Origin: Arbacia lixula
Lineage: Eukaryota > Echinodermata > Echinoidea > Arbacioida > Arbaciidae
DNA: 64,000 bases
Assembly (NCBI GenBank): GCA_963669155.1
Contig: OZ022588.1
Location: forward strand, 17,915,285 to 17,979,284
Direction: 5' to 3'
The position numbers and the translations under genes were made by a program. The notes under the pieces were generated by a model. It was not told where the DNA came from. It saw nothing but the letters and a program-made list of their open reading frames with translations, and did no database searches. Shown piece after piece: positions 45,501 through 54,609 of this stretch (within the stretch, counting starts at the first letter, position 1; every line of letters begins with the position of its first letter).

Positions 45501-47937
45501 CCTGTAAAGTTCGATAAAACCATTGAGTAATAAGACTTTCAGAGTTAAGTGTATCTCGTGTCCCACTAATTAAGTCATTAAGAGATGTATCATATTTGAA
45601 ACCAATAAGTTATAAATAAAAATTAAACAAGTTTAATGAAAGAATTGGTCGATTTATCAAAGGACCTGTTAAGAGTCTGCTAATCTCTTGTCCCACTAAT
45701 TGAGTAATTTAGACCCCATTTCCAATTGTGCAATTTGATACTGCAATGAGTAAAACAAATTATAAATTGCTCATAAGTTGTTTCAAAAGTATGATTACCT
45801 CTGGTCCCACTGCATGTAAATGAAGAATTTTGAGTGATACAGGAATTAGAAGTGTACAGCAATTTGCACAAGGCTAATTCAAGTTATGTTGTTTTGTGAT
45901 ATTTGTTATCTGTTCAATGAATTTGAAATGATACCACAAATCATTGTAGCTCTTCAAATTGGTAACTTAATTTCTATCACTCTTGGCACATTTTGTAGTA
46001 TGAATGGTATTTGTAAAAATAAAATGTTTTAACTTACAATGCATACATTGTTTACTTTTAAGATTTCAATCTGTTTTTATGAATCAGTGTTGCCAATTGT
46101 GACTGTCATTATTATGTTGCTCCTCGACGACACTGGACTATGTTGCGAATAACATTTCACCAAGATGTCCATTAGTTGCGCACAACTTTACGTATGACTG
46201 GTGATACACTCTTGTGCAGGATGAGATACCCCAATTTGTTCCTGCTTAAATGTAGTGGGATCACATTTGACAATCATAAACATTGTATTCAGGCTCTTGT
46301 TAAAAACAAGAATTTTACTCTACGAGATCAGACTGATGGGAATCAAAGTCAGTGAAAATCTGATTTGGCATCAAAGAAAAGCTAGGTTACCAGTCACACA
46401 TCTCGGTGAAACACCTGCCTGGGCCATATAGGTTTTCAATTATTGTAACTTACCATCAATGGCAACTACCATGGCAACAGGTCCAATAGTGAGCGCTTAT
46501 TGGCTGTTACCATGCTAGTTAGAATTGATGGTAAATTACTATAATTTAAAACATATATATTACATAGCCTTGATGGTGTTTTACATCTATTTTGAAATGA
46601 TGTTGTTCTGCAGTACCGGATAACCTGATACTGAAGCTGCTGGATGAGAGGATGAGCCAGCTGGACTGTGCCACTCGTGGATGGGTGATAAGGGGCTTCC
46701 CCAGGACAAGGGAGCAGGCAGAGAACCTCACAGCTGCAGGCCATGAGCCCAACAGGTACAACTATCATCAGGATCACACCCCTCATTCTAGAATGGATTG
46801 TCCCTTTTATTAAAAATAGTAATGAAATACATGTTTTTGATGATCATAAGGTATCTTGATATTAGCAAGTGGAGTGCATGGGGTACCCCACGCCATCCAG
46901 TTCATTGAGGGGACCAATAGATTCCATAAAGATCATAAAATATTTGTTTTATATCCTTCATTAATGTATTCTTTGTTTTTTCATTGGTCCCTTATATTAA
47001 TGCAAACAAACAAATCAATAAAAAAGAGTCCAATGTGACAGATAGATATCAAGAGATGTAAATTAGAGTACTTTGGTCACTTGAAGCGACGTCAGACAGT
47101 GGAGAGGAAATATTTGGATGGGGAAGTACCTGGAAAACGTTCAAGAGGAAGGCAGAGAAGGTGTTGGGAGCAGGGTGTGAAAGACGAGCTAGGGATGCTC
47201 CTTGTTGCAGCGGGCAGATAGCACAGGATAGAGATAGGCAGTAACTGCAGCAACATTCCGATATAGATATCACATCATCACCAGTCCCCATTATTTGCAT
47301 GGCTCCTGAATATGATTACAGACCATGGGTCAGGTCTATTCTATATCTGTTCTTGTTTTCATGAAAGAGGAAGAATGTGTGGTTAGATGGGCCAATGTGC
47401 ATTGTATGTTAGGAAAAATTGTGCCTAAAAATGTCATTTTAAAGAGAAAGTGTCCTGTATCATCACCATAACTTAACATTTTGCCTGATCACATAGTATT
47501 ATCATTGTATAAATATGATACCAATTACAGTATCTTTTGTGTTATTGCTGTTTCGTTACAAAAGTAGACTTTTACTTCACGTAATGCATTACTCCACTCT
47601 CCACACCAGGGTATTCTTCTTGGACGTACCGAACGACTCGGTCTATGAGCGCCTGACCATGCGCTCGCTGGACGTCGTCACGGGCAGCCGCTACCACGCT
47701 CTCTACAACCCCGCCCCCACCTCCGACATAAAGGACCGCAGCGTGCAGCACCCGAACGATGTGGATGAGACCATCAAGGAACGGCTCTCAGCGTACTACG
47801 CCTATGCTGAGGAGATAGGCGACTTTTACGAGGATGCGCAGCGCATCAACGCCGACCAGGACCCGCACACTGTGTTTGAATGCGTGGAGAGCATGCTTGT
47901 GAACCCACTGCCACGCACGCTCCCTACCCAGGATTAA
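33557..47937 (+). CDS. AK8: Adenylate kinase 8, complete ten-exon gene
   Basis: Coding exons: 33557-33640, 35038-35122, 35949-36112, 37640-37790, 38442-38513, 39276-39479, 41204-41335, 44910-44999, 46614-46755 and 47610-47937. They total 1452 nt, giving 483 residues and a TAA; human AK8 has 479. All introns are GT-AG, with phases 0,1,0,1,1,1,1,1,2. The protein holds two adenylate kinase domains. P-loop 1 is GPPASGKT (64-71), with a DGFPDTR segment at 139-145. P-loop 2 is GPTGSGKT (276-283), with RGFPRTR at 354-360. The segment DTVLIERQMGKRIDPDTG followed by DVYHTTFDYP is almost identical to human AK8. The enzyme interconverts AMP, ADP and ATP and is a component of motile cilia and sperm flagella in animals. 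The start is the only Met that matches the family N terminus (IPP...GIFEL). An X-box lies 38 bp upstream of it. Confidence 0.97.
34562..34725. repeat. Near-perfect hairpin repeat in AK8 intron 1
   Basis: The left arm (about 34562-34643) and right arm (34652-34725) are reverse complements around an 8-base loop GCATCATG. The arms carry a purine-rich outer part (GGGAAAGGGAAG) and an inner GCCGCAGTTTTA...TTCAGCATGAAA. The left arm has one extra AAAGGG unit and the AAACCGCTG segment has slight mismatches. It may be a young foldback element or a source of double-stranded RNA. Confidence 0.8.
35038..35122 (+). CDS. AK8: AK8 exon 2
   Basis: Acceptor TTTCACCCACAG, donor GTAAGACA, 85 nt, residues 29-56 plus one base. 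It encodes RLVEGLIINKPQDPLDYLLE followed by QLKRDNDD, matching human LLIHQPEDP...HLHRDNDN. A foldback repeat begins about 12 bp after the donor. Confidence 0.94.
35135..35638. mobile_element. Foldback element family C, copy 5
   Basis: It starts AAAGGGAAAGTTCATCCTAA and ends ...GAAACCAACTTAATCTCAGTT, with arms of more than 150 bp (AGTGAAGGTCTGATGAAAAT and its complement at the far side). It begins 12 bp beyond the donor of AK8 exon 2. Confidence 0.85.
35949..36112 (+). CDS. AK8: AK8 exon 3, first P-loop
   Basis: Acceptor TTACACACAG, donor GTAGAGCA, 164 nt, completing codon 57 and encoding residues 58-111. It carries the Walker A loop GPPASGKTT of the first kinase domain and ends ...AKAREYLKNGE in phase 0. 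Confidence 0.95.
37640..37790 (+). CDS. AK8: AK8 exon 4
   Basis: Acceptor TTTACTTGCTAG, donor GTGAGTTC, 151 nt, residues 112-161 plus one base. It encodes AVPTELWVDLIKSRV...GFVLDGFPDTREQAL. The adenylate kinase signature arginine of DGFPRT is Asp here; human AK8 domain 1 also lacks it (GIPET). Confidence 0.95.
38300..38440 (+). repeat. 70-bp tandem duplication of a 3' splice region
   Basis: Unit 1 (38300-38367) and unit 2 (38368-38440) are identical except for a five-base CCTAC-type insertion in unit 2. Both contain the pyrimidine tract TTTTTTTGTCTGTTCCTTCTGCA. Only unit 2 is followed by G, giving a usable CAG for AK8 exon 5; unit 1 is followed by A. Confidence 0.92.
38442..38513 (+). CDS. 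AK8: AK8 exon 5
   Basis: Acceptor TTCCTTCTGCAG, donor GTATGTGC, 72 nt, residues 163-185 plus split codons. It encodes ILEAADTVLIERQMGKRIDP then DTG. The acceptor region is the second unit of a 70-bp tandem duplication. Confidence 0.96.
39276..39479 (+). CDS. AK8: AK8 exon 6
   Basis: Acceptor is a run of Cs ending CCCCAG, donor GTACCTCT, 204 nt, residues 187-253. It encodes VYHTTFDYPSNPDVERRLVE ... INADQPKADVYSQ, which closes domain 1. It is markedly GC-rich compared with its introns. Confidence 0.95.
39780..40275 (+). mobile_element. Decayed LINE reverse-transcriptase 3' ends (two pieces)
   Basis: Near 39790-39905 one frame reads GKIEGKRRRGRRVFWVESLI; near 40080-40275 another reads GRQRMMYLKGLAEWSEKS with stops. 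Both resemble the arginine-rich C-terminal tail (GK-EG-RGRGR) of non-LTR reverse transcriptases, and the second ends in a GAAGAAGAAG tail. They lie in AK8 intron 6 in sense orientation. Both are broken and the clade cannot be named by eye. Confidence 0.5.
40993..41035. repeat. Poly-G / poly-C inverted pair
   Basis: A run of about 17 Gs (after GGGA) is followed by the spacer CATAATGCAA and about 12 Cs, so the strands can fold on each other. It lies in AK8 intron 6. Confidence 0.85.
41204..41335 (+). CDS. AK8: AK8 exon 7, second P-loop
   Basis: Acceptor TTTGTATCTTGCAG, donor GTAAGTAC, 132 nt, residues 255-297. It encodes TPRVVLLGPTGSGKTVQAAL followed by LANKYGIVN. The Walker A loop of the second kinase domain is intact. 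Confidence 0.96.
41369..41401. repeat. T19-G12 homopolymer junction
   Basis: A run of T passes straight into a run of G just after AK8 exon 7. The same T-then-G layout recurs at 31848-31884. Confidence 0.9.
42213..42574. repeat. GA microsatellite complex
   Basis: About 360 bp of (GA)n with GGGGG interruptions and repeated GGAGAGGGAAAGAG units, in AK8 intron 7. The long low-complexity open frames here, rich in R-E or L-S, are not genes. Confidence 0.95.
42837..43020. repeat. CT-rich tract
   Basis: Pyrimidine-rich imperfect (CT)n/(CTTT)n sequence, directly followed by foldback element B copy 3. Confidence 0.85.
43026..43344. mobile_element. Foldback element family B, copy 3 (internal deletion)
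   Basis: It starts CCTCGTTCATATACC and ends GTATATGAACGGGG. It matches the copy at 14914-15369 but lacks about 140 internal bases, and it sits inside a CT-rich tract of AK8 intron 7. Non-autonomous: no transposase is present. Confidence 0.8.
44910..44999 (+). CDS. AK8: AK8 exon 8
   Basis: Acceptor TTACTTTCCAG, donor GTGAGTAA, 90 nt, residues 299-327. It encodes SSGQLVKEAIASESKIGEAI followed by KPYVERKML, the AMP-binding part of domain 2 (human CGQLLKEA...GELIQPFFEKEM). Confidence 0.93.
45450..45830. repeat. Diverged tandem repeat, GTCCCACTAATTGAGTAATT units
   Basis: Four degraded units contain the core CCCACTAATTGAGTAATTT (near 45463, 45561, 45691 and 45805), spaced by roughly 100-130 bp, in AK8 intron 8. 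Confidence 0.6.
46425..46550. mobile_element. Short foldback element (CCATCAATGG type)
   Basis: GTAACTTACCATCAATGGCA near 46446 is mirrored by GAATTGATGGTAAATTAC near 46520. The centre CCATGGCAACAGGTCCAATAG matches the copy at 3789-3915. It lies in AK8 intron 8, about 65 bp before exon 9. Confidence 0.7.
46614..46755 (+). CDS. AK8: AK8 exon 9
   Basis: Acceptor TTGTTCTGCAG, donor GTACAACT, 142 nt, residues 329-374, ending in phase 2. It encodes PDNLILKLLDERMSQLDCAT followed by RGWVIRGFPRTREQAENL. The canonical GFPRT arginine is present here, unlike in domain 1. Confidence 0.94.
47045..47245 (+). mobile_element. Decayed LINE reverse-transcriptase C-terminal fragment
   Basis: One frame gives KLEYFGHLKRRQTVERKYLD followed by GEVPGKRSRGRQRRCWEQGV and then a stop. 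The E-FGH---R and GKRSRGRQR patterns are typical of the end of non-LTR retrotransposon reverse transcriptases. It sits in AK8 intron 9, sense to the gene. Confidence 0.6.
47610..47937 (+). CDS. AK8: AK8 exon 10 (terminal) with stop
   Basis: Acceptor CTCCACACCAG, 328 nt, residues 376-483, TAA at 47935-47937. It encodes VFFLDVPNDSVYERLTMRSL ... NADQDPHTVFECVESM and ends VNPLPRTLPTQD, close to human ...GDQDPYTVFEYIES...NPLPKKIP. The exon is GC-rich. Confidence 0.96.
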
Positions 47938-48146
47938 CTCTCTGTGTGTCACATGTAATACACGCAGTTCCCATTGACAAACAGTTGATCTGGCACACAA
48001 AGGTCTAACAATGCCCTCATGAGTCCACATCGTCTATTCCCTCCAAGTACAGAGCCCCCAAAACACCCTTTGACATACCGGTAATTGACACATTTCACTC
48101 GCCATTGTACTCACAGCGTGAAACTATTCACATCACTGTACTGCCA

Positions 48147-48530
48147 TTGAGTGGTCCTTACAGACAGGTGGTCTCTATAGATAGTGATCTGTATGAACAG
48201 GTTTGACTGTAACAAACTGTAACTGTAAAAGGTACATGATCATTTTATGCAGTGTACTGATAAATATCCTTATTCTTAATGACATCAAATATGGGCTATG
48301 ATCTGTTGTGACGAATGACATAATGGGTGCAGTCCGTTATTTACATCATTGCATTGGGCTGTCTTTACAGATGGGTGATCTTCATAGATAGTGATCTGTA
48401 CAAACATGTTTGACTGTAGTTTTTAAAAAGTAAAACAGTGTACTAATAAATATTCTTATTCTTAATGACATCAAATATGGACCGCTTGTAATCTGTTTCA
48501 GTGATTGCTGTAATGGGCACTTTCACATGC
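48147..48530 (+). repeat. Tandem duplication in the AK8 3' region
   Basis: Two units of about 205 bp share CATAGATAGTGATCTGTA, GTTTGACTGTA and TTATTCTTAATGACATCAAA. Unit 1 reads CTGATAAATAT where unit 2 reads CTAATAAATAT, so only unit 2 carries an AATAAA. Confidence 0.85.
48445..48450 (+). terminator. Proximal AK8 polyadenylation signal
   Basis: AATAAA about 510 bp after the AK8 stop, inside the second unit of the 3' duplication. A second signal is at 48723. Confidence 0.4.
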
Positions 48531-48722
48531 TCTGTGAAACTATCAATTCATATAAAAAAAAAAGTCAACTTGAAATTAGGAAAGCAACCTTACTTCTTTG
48601 GCATTTACTACGAAGCAAATTTATTTTGCCACATAAAATCATTATAGAACTGTATGAGATATAATGTCATGATATCGTTTACATTTTATGGTACAGTGTC
48701 TAATGTGTTCTCAGAACATTTG

Positions 48723-48728
48723 AATAAA
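48723..48728 (+). terminator. Distal AK8 polyadenylation signal
   Basis: AATAAA about 790 bp after the stop, followed by CAGCTTGTCTCACG and then GGTGTTACTC. It is a plausible cleavage region. Confidence 0.5.
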
Positions 48729-49635
48729 CAGCTTGTCTCACGAACCTGAACAGGTGTTACTCTTCAAGCCATTGAGTGTGCAGTTTATCAGGCAATTTAA
48801 TGCTAATTGTGTGTGTTTAGGACAATTTTAGATATCACTAAAAACTACTTTATACCTGATAATTGGCCCTTTACATGTACTACTCTTCACTTCATAGAAT
48901 CTGAACATTTAAAACCTCATGAGTGCAGAGAAATATTTTTCATTACCTACTTGTTTCTCTCTTCATATATATATCTGTTTCATCGCCAGATATGTATCTA
49001 ATCTTTTTAATCATTCTTCCTTCTGAAGTACTCTCATTTTTAGATCTCCATGAAAAATACAGGAAAACACACTTTAGTGAAGCACACATAGATGCGTCAG
49101 TAATGAGCCTTATTGTGTTTCAAGATAATGTTAGAATACATTTTCTGAAGATCTTTACTGCTCAGTTCCAAAATGTTCAGTCTAGAGATGCACAATAGGT
49201 GTTTTTTTTTTCTGTTTTTGTTTTCCTTTCCATTTGTTGGTTCACTAGACTTGCCAGAAGAAGTTGGCAGATTTGAAGGAAAGAAAAAATATGTTTTCTT
49301 ACATTTGCCTCATATTTCTTCTAGCAAGTATTATATACCTCATACATAGATTCCTCTCATCTGATTGGTTAAAAGTAGAGTCATCGAAATAGCTGTGCCC
49401 CCGTTTTTAACAAGATGACGTCAAAATTAACTGTGCCCGGGGCATGGCAATCGACTGTGCACGGAAAATAATAAGACAACCTCAACACCGCGCGATATCG
49501 CTCGTGTGTGCGCAATCCCTGTACGCGCAATGAGTGTTGATTTACATGCCTATTACATGCTATCTTGTAGGCCTTGTCAGTTCAGGAAATCTTTTAACCA
49601 ATCGATGAGAAGAATCTATACATTCGGTTTATAAA

Positions 49636-49802
49636 ACAAATATTGACTGCTTAATATTCGGGGCACAGTTAAAATCATAGGCCCTCGGTGATGTCAAAAC
49701 CATGACTATGCCCTCAGCTTCGCTTCGGGCATAGTCATGGTTTTGACATCATCTTGGGCTTATAATTTTAACTGTGCCCCTCATAGCAGTCAATATTTGT
49801 AT
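49636..49802. repeat. Long hairpin repeat downstream of AK8
   Basis: Arms of about 75 bp face each other around TCAGCTTCGCTTC. The left arm ends CCATGACTATGCCC and the right begins GGGCATAGTCATGG. The outer parts ACAAATATTGACTGC and GCAGTCAATATTTGT also pair. Confidence 0.88.
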
Positions 49803-51169
49803 ACTATTGAATTAAGTATTGCACATGATGGTACATGTATTAACAAGTCTGATTACATTTCCATGACTGTACAATGATGCCTTTATTTGTTTTAAAGTAC
49901 ATGTCAAATCATTGCTAATACATCTGTACAGAAAAGTTCACTTTAGCTAGCACACAGTTACTCATAAATGAAAACAAATCCTTTGGCTAAGGTTAAGAAC
50001 AAAACAGTGCATTTACAACATGTTATGCCTTGGATTCTACCTTCTAAAATGTGCTACATGTATTGTATTGTGTATACAACTGTATAATTGTAAATATCTG
50101 AATATTATCCATTGAACTAGAATGCCTTGATGATTAATATACAGAGTATTCATATTGTAATTTACTGTACAGTTTACTGATTTGACCTGTTTGTGTATAT
50201 CATTCCTTGTTTAAAGCAGAATTTACGACCTTGCAACAAGATTAATCATCGCAGGGCAGAATTGTATTAAAACTCTTTCACTGTGAAATACAAATTGAAG
50301 TTGTCCTGCATTTGTTGAGTATATTATTAGATGTAAATCACCACATAAAGACATAGAAACAGAAAATTGACCACTTAGCCAGCATATATATACTTTTTAC
50401 ACACAAGTTACCAATAAATCAGGGTCATGAATATGCCTAACATCATTTTCGTTTGTTTAATGGAGGATGATCTGAACACTGTAGATCTGCGCAAATGCAG
50501 TAAACAACCACCTTGCCTGGCAGAGCAACACAGAATGACACACTAATGCAATCAAACTGCATGTATTCATATTTCCTCAAAGATGCCAGTGAACAAAATC
50601 GGAACTTACCTTACAAAGCAACCAGTATTTAGTCACCCAGATATTGCGCACTAATTTTTATCATGAAGCTGATAATTCAAATTGTACCAAGGTGGAAACA
50701 ACACCACATAATCCTAGCCAAATATAAAGAGCATAACTGTACAAATGTCTAACTACCCTTTACATTGCCTGTGCACAATAGTGTAGCAGGACTCTACATC
50801 CAATTCTTTATTCATTTTAAAACACATAAATGCACAATTTTCATGAACACTCTGATAAATTTCACTGATCATAGATTAAGATGATAGAAAAGTAGATAGT
50901 GAAAGAAAAAAAGTAAGTATGCAATTGACACATCAGAGAGTACATCAAATAATCAAGGCATCATTAAATCATTGCATAGATGTAATGTTGCATCTACTAC
51001 TTCGAATTGTAGTCTATATTCTAGACTGAAGTATGAAGTATGTTTTTGTTTGAGGCTGTAATGCTGTCACATTTAAGTCTGGAAACTGAGGCTAAGTACT
51101 TCTCTCCTCCGTTCACACAAAGAGGTGACATGCAGATGTGATTGCAGTACTGGGTTATGAACCGTTCAT
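49803..51169. other. Intergenic AT-rich sequence
   Basis: Nothing recognised between the hairpin and the minisatellite apart from common TACATGTA-type words. Confidence 0.5.
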
Positions 51170-51810
51170 AGTCTACATCTTCTAGACTTACTTCTAATGA
51201 CAGTGAATGAGCGAGAGAGAGTTCTATAAATGGAGGCTTACTTGTAATTACATTGTACGAGTGAGAAAGAAAGAGTTCTTAGTCTGTACATCCAGACGTA
51301 CTTGTAATTACAGTACATTAATCAGAAACAGTTTCTTAGTGTATACTATGTACATCCAGACAAACTTGTAACCATCGCACATGATTAAGAATAATCATTA
51401 GTCTAAGCACGCACACGCACAATTATATTCACATTTTGTGAGAAAGAAATATTTCTTTCTATACATTCAGACCTACTTGTAATTACAGTACTTGAGAATG
51501 AAACAGTGTTTAGTCTATACATCAAGCCGTACTTGTAATTACAGCGCTTGAGAAAGAAACAATGTTTAATCTATTAATCCAGACAAACTCGTAATTGCAT
51601 TACTTGAGAATGAAACAGTGTTTCGTCTATGCATCCAGACGCATTTGTAAATACAGTACTTGCGAATGAAACAATGTTAAGTCTATGCATACGGACCTAC
51701 TTGTAATAACAGTACTTGGGAATGAAACTATGTTTAGTGTATGCATTCAGACTTACTTGAAATTACAGTACTTGAGAAAGAAAAATGTTTAGTCTATTCA
51801 TCTAGATTTT
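51170..51810. repeat. Minisatellite of about 58 bp, roughly ten units
   Basis: Units carry ACTTGTAATTACAGTACTTG, GAAACA-TGTTTAGTCTAT and CATCCAGAC; spacing settles to 58 bp from 51474 to 51765. Left units are more diverged. Confidence 0.9.
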
Positions 51811-53197
51811 AATTTTAATTAGAGTATATGAATAAAAATAACACCTGCACTCAACTGCTACGATCCAAGGCTACCTACAATGACATCATACACATTGAAT
51901 TTACCACTTGAAGGATTAACACTTACTACAACGTACACGCAACCGATTTCCCCCTATTCAGTTAGATTAACAACAATTATACATATGAAGTGTATGTATA
52001 TTTGCATATCTGATATCGATTGATTGTCTTCAAGTTGATTTGCATTAACACCAATGATTTTTTTTTCAGCATATAAACAAAATTTTGTGGTATATCTAAA
52101 TAGGCAACTCCATGCTCTAACTGACACACATATGCCATGCCCGAAGAGGTTTCCAATAATTTTATTTCTTGAACATGATTATGAACAAATAATGCGGTCA
52201 TGACGTCACACATTCATTAACATAAATCATGTTACTACAACATACAAGTATCCGATTCCTTCCTTTTAAGTAAGATTAAAGATAGCAATCATAGTGATTG
52301 AAAATCCGGGAAAAAAACTGGCAACAACATGCATTGTTCATCACTATTGAATCTATACATATATTAAGTGTGATATCAGGTGAAGATGTAGACTTACTGA
52401 AATGATTCACCAATTTGAAAACAAGTCATAAAGTAACTAAATCGGTTCAATTAGTTTGCATACATATCAGATGTTGTAACTTCACGATGGGGTTTACAAC
52501 TTCTGCTTTAAATATAACACTGTACAACTACAGAAAAAGAGAGAGTATGTCGATCTTCGCAGAAGGCAGAGCCGTGTAGATACAAGTTTAAGTTTAAGAT
52601 TTCGTCGAATGTTCGACACAAAGTTGGTGCGTTAAGTTGTTCTGTATCATTTTTGTGGTATAATTAAATATGTATTACATTTTCTGTATCATATTACTAA
52701 GTTGACCAATGTTTTGGACGCATCGCGGCTAGAAATTCCTGCAATGCAATTTTCACCTCTATCTTACACAAAAACGACTCAAATTAGCACACACAAAAAA
52801 CAACACATAATTGTTTTTTGCATTCCAAGTTTTTTTTTCTTTTTACAAAACACCCCTTTTGTAACATTTCAAGAACACAACAAACTCCACTTTTTTAATG
52901 AATTAGTAGACTTTTTTCAATTCCTACTCTTCAACATTCCATCTTAGAAACATACAATTTGTTTACAATTCGTGAACAAAACATTTTCGCGAAAAAAAAC
53001 TCTGAAAGTAACCGCTTTCTCCCTTTCTTGAGGAGAAATTTGGCACAACAATACGTGTATACCCACAGTCCTGTGCCTGAGTAGATAATACTCAATTGGA
53101 TTTGTGTGGGCAATGTTGCACATATGTTTTCAGCTATTGTAACTAATTAACATGGTAATTGATACGTTACACTCATTGATCTCCGTACAACACCTGG
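51811..53197. other. Region downstream of the GPCR, possible 3' UTR
   Basis: No coding signal. A worn relative of the TTGCACATATGTTTTCAGCT-ATTGTAACT foldback type is at 53105-53150. Receptor polyadenylation signals on the minus strand could be TTTATT words such as 52158. Confidence 0.4.
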
Positions 53198-53430
53198 GCC
53201 CTGTATCACAACGAGTGAGTTGCTATCTATAGCAACTTTACAGTTAATTGTAAAGTTGATCTATTGCAGCTCACCGTATCACAGATCATCACTGCAATGT
53301 ATTACAAGTCCAAGTCTATGCATGATTTTTCAATCAATGGTACAGTTACGATCGATCCACACGCGCTACGGCATCAATTGCAAGTTACTATCGATATCAA
53401 TCGTAGCTCTTTCTGATACGTGCCCCAGGT
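53198..53430. mobile_element. Foldback element next to the GPCR stop
   Basis: It begins GGGCCCTGTATCAC and ends CTGATACGTGCCCCA, with the internal inverted segments GTTGCTATCTATAGCAAC and TTACTATCGATATCAATCG. It lies 28 bp downstream of the receptor stop codon, so it would be inside the receptor 3' UTR. Confidence 0.6.
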
Positions 53431-53457
53431 GCAAAAATACGTATAATGCACAAAGAG

Positions 53458-54609
53458 TTAATGCGCTTTATCTCTGTGATCCACTATCTCACTAATAGTC
53501 TGACTCGATGATTTCATCGATAAAGTAATCTCCACGCGTTCGCGGTTCTTCCACGAACACGTGAAAGTCTCCACTACTGCGCGCCGATAGCGCGAGTTGG
53601 TCGCCATGTAGATGTACGCATTAACTGCGGAATTGACATACATCAACGCCTGGTAGATGGGCCAATGTTGAACTACTGCCGTCTCCACCCTCCTGTAAGT
53701 ATCAGGCCCAAGGAATCCTGCAACCATCAAGGATAGAGATAGCACTTGGAATGGAAACAGACATACGAAGAACACGACGCCCGTTATGACGAGCATTCGA
53801 CTGACTGAGTTGCGCGCATGCGTCAGTCGGTATCGATCGGATTGGTTCATGATATCGGTGTTCACCCGCGCGCTCAGACGTTTGATGATGAGCGCGTAGA
53901 GTATGGAGTTGATAAACAAGGCGCAAAAGAAAGGAATCACTTGAAATCCGTTCACGAAGTCAACATACTCGTCGTTAACGGAGGCGCAGTTGCCATTGAC
54001 CAATGGGAATCCATCGTAGCTTGCGTAATCGTCGATGTATACATAGCAATAATATTTCATGGTATAGTGTCCCGGTATGAGACAGGCAGCGAGAACGATA
54101 CTTAAAATCCAGCTGGCGATCACGAGTTTTATCGTCCTGCCCCAGGTAGCGTATCGTCGATGCCATAACGGCTTGCAGACCGCGTAGTATCGCTCGATCG
54201 CCATTGTCGTCACGAGCAATATCATAGCATTATGCGTAAAATTGACGATGAAGAGAAAGAAGACGCACCCCGCGCTGCCCATCGGAGTTTGATCATTCTT
54301 CACCGGCGATACTTGATGCCTCCACATCTTTTCTCCGACGCCGACAGTCAGGTAGATCAAATCCGCCACTGCGATGTTCACGAGGTAGAAGTTGGTGACG
54401 GTGCGCATTGCGCGGACGCGCGCGACGACGCCGAACACGATCAGATTACTCAGCAGACCGAATGCGAGGATGCATGGTAGCACGTACGACTTGACGATGA
54501 TCTCGGTTCTGTCTTTCACCAAGATCTCGGCGTCAGCCTCCGTTATATTCGTGATGTCGTAACCGTTTTCGTAACATACGGAGAGGTCCACGCTCTCGTA
54601 AGCATCCAT
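53458..54609 (-). CDS. Rhodopsin-class (class A) G-protein-coupled receptor, intronless
   Basis: A single open frame of 383 residues. The first ATG is at 54609-54607; an in-frame TAG lies upstream with no Met between, and one sequon (NIT, Asn21) precedes TM1. Seven hydrophobic segments follow: TM1 about 42-63 (Asn55), TM2 with Asp83, Cys115 before TM3, ERY at 139-141, TM4 Trp167, ECL2 cysteines 188 and 208, TM5 Pro226, TM6 ending CLFPF (283-287) and TM7 with YVNSAVNAYIY (324-334). A charged, serine-rich tail closes it. NSA-N--IY in TM7 and the ERYYAVCKPL segment are like TRH, neuromedin U and related peptide receptors, so a neuropeptide ligand is likely but unproven. The NPxxY proline is Ala331 and the CWxP tryptophan is Leu284. 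Sea urchins carry large families of intronless rhodopsin-type receptors, and this one fits that style. Confidence 0.93.
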   Translation of the reverse strand: MDAYESVDLSVCYENGYDITNITEADAEILVKDRTEIIVKSYVLPCILAFGLLSNLIVFGVVARVRAMRTVTNFYLVNIAVADLIYLTVGVGEKMWRHQVSPVKNDQTPMGSAGCVFFLFIVNFTHNAMILLVTTMAIERYYAVCKPLWHRRYATWGRTIKLVIASWILSIVLAACLIPGHYTMKYYCYVYIDDYASYDGFPLVNGNCASVNDEYVDFVNGFQVIPFFCALFINSILYALIIKRLSARVNTDIMNQSDRYRLTHARNSVSRMLVITGVVFFVCLFPFQVLSLSLMVAGFLGPDTYRRVETAVVQHWPIYQALMYVNSAVNAYIYMATNSRYRRAVVETFTCSWKNRERVEITLSMKSSSQTISEIVDHRDKAH

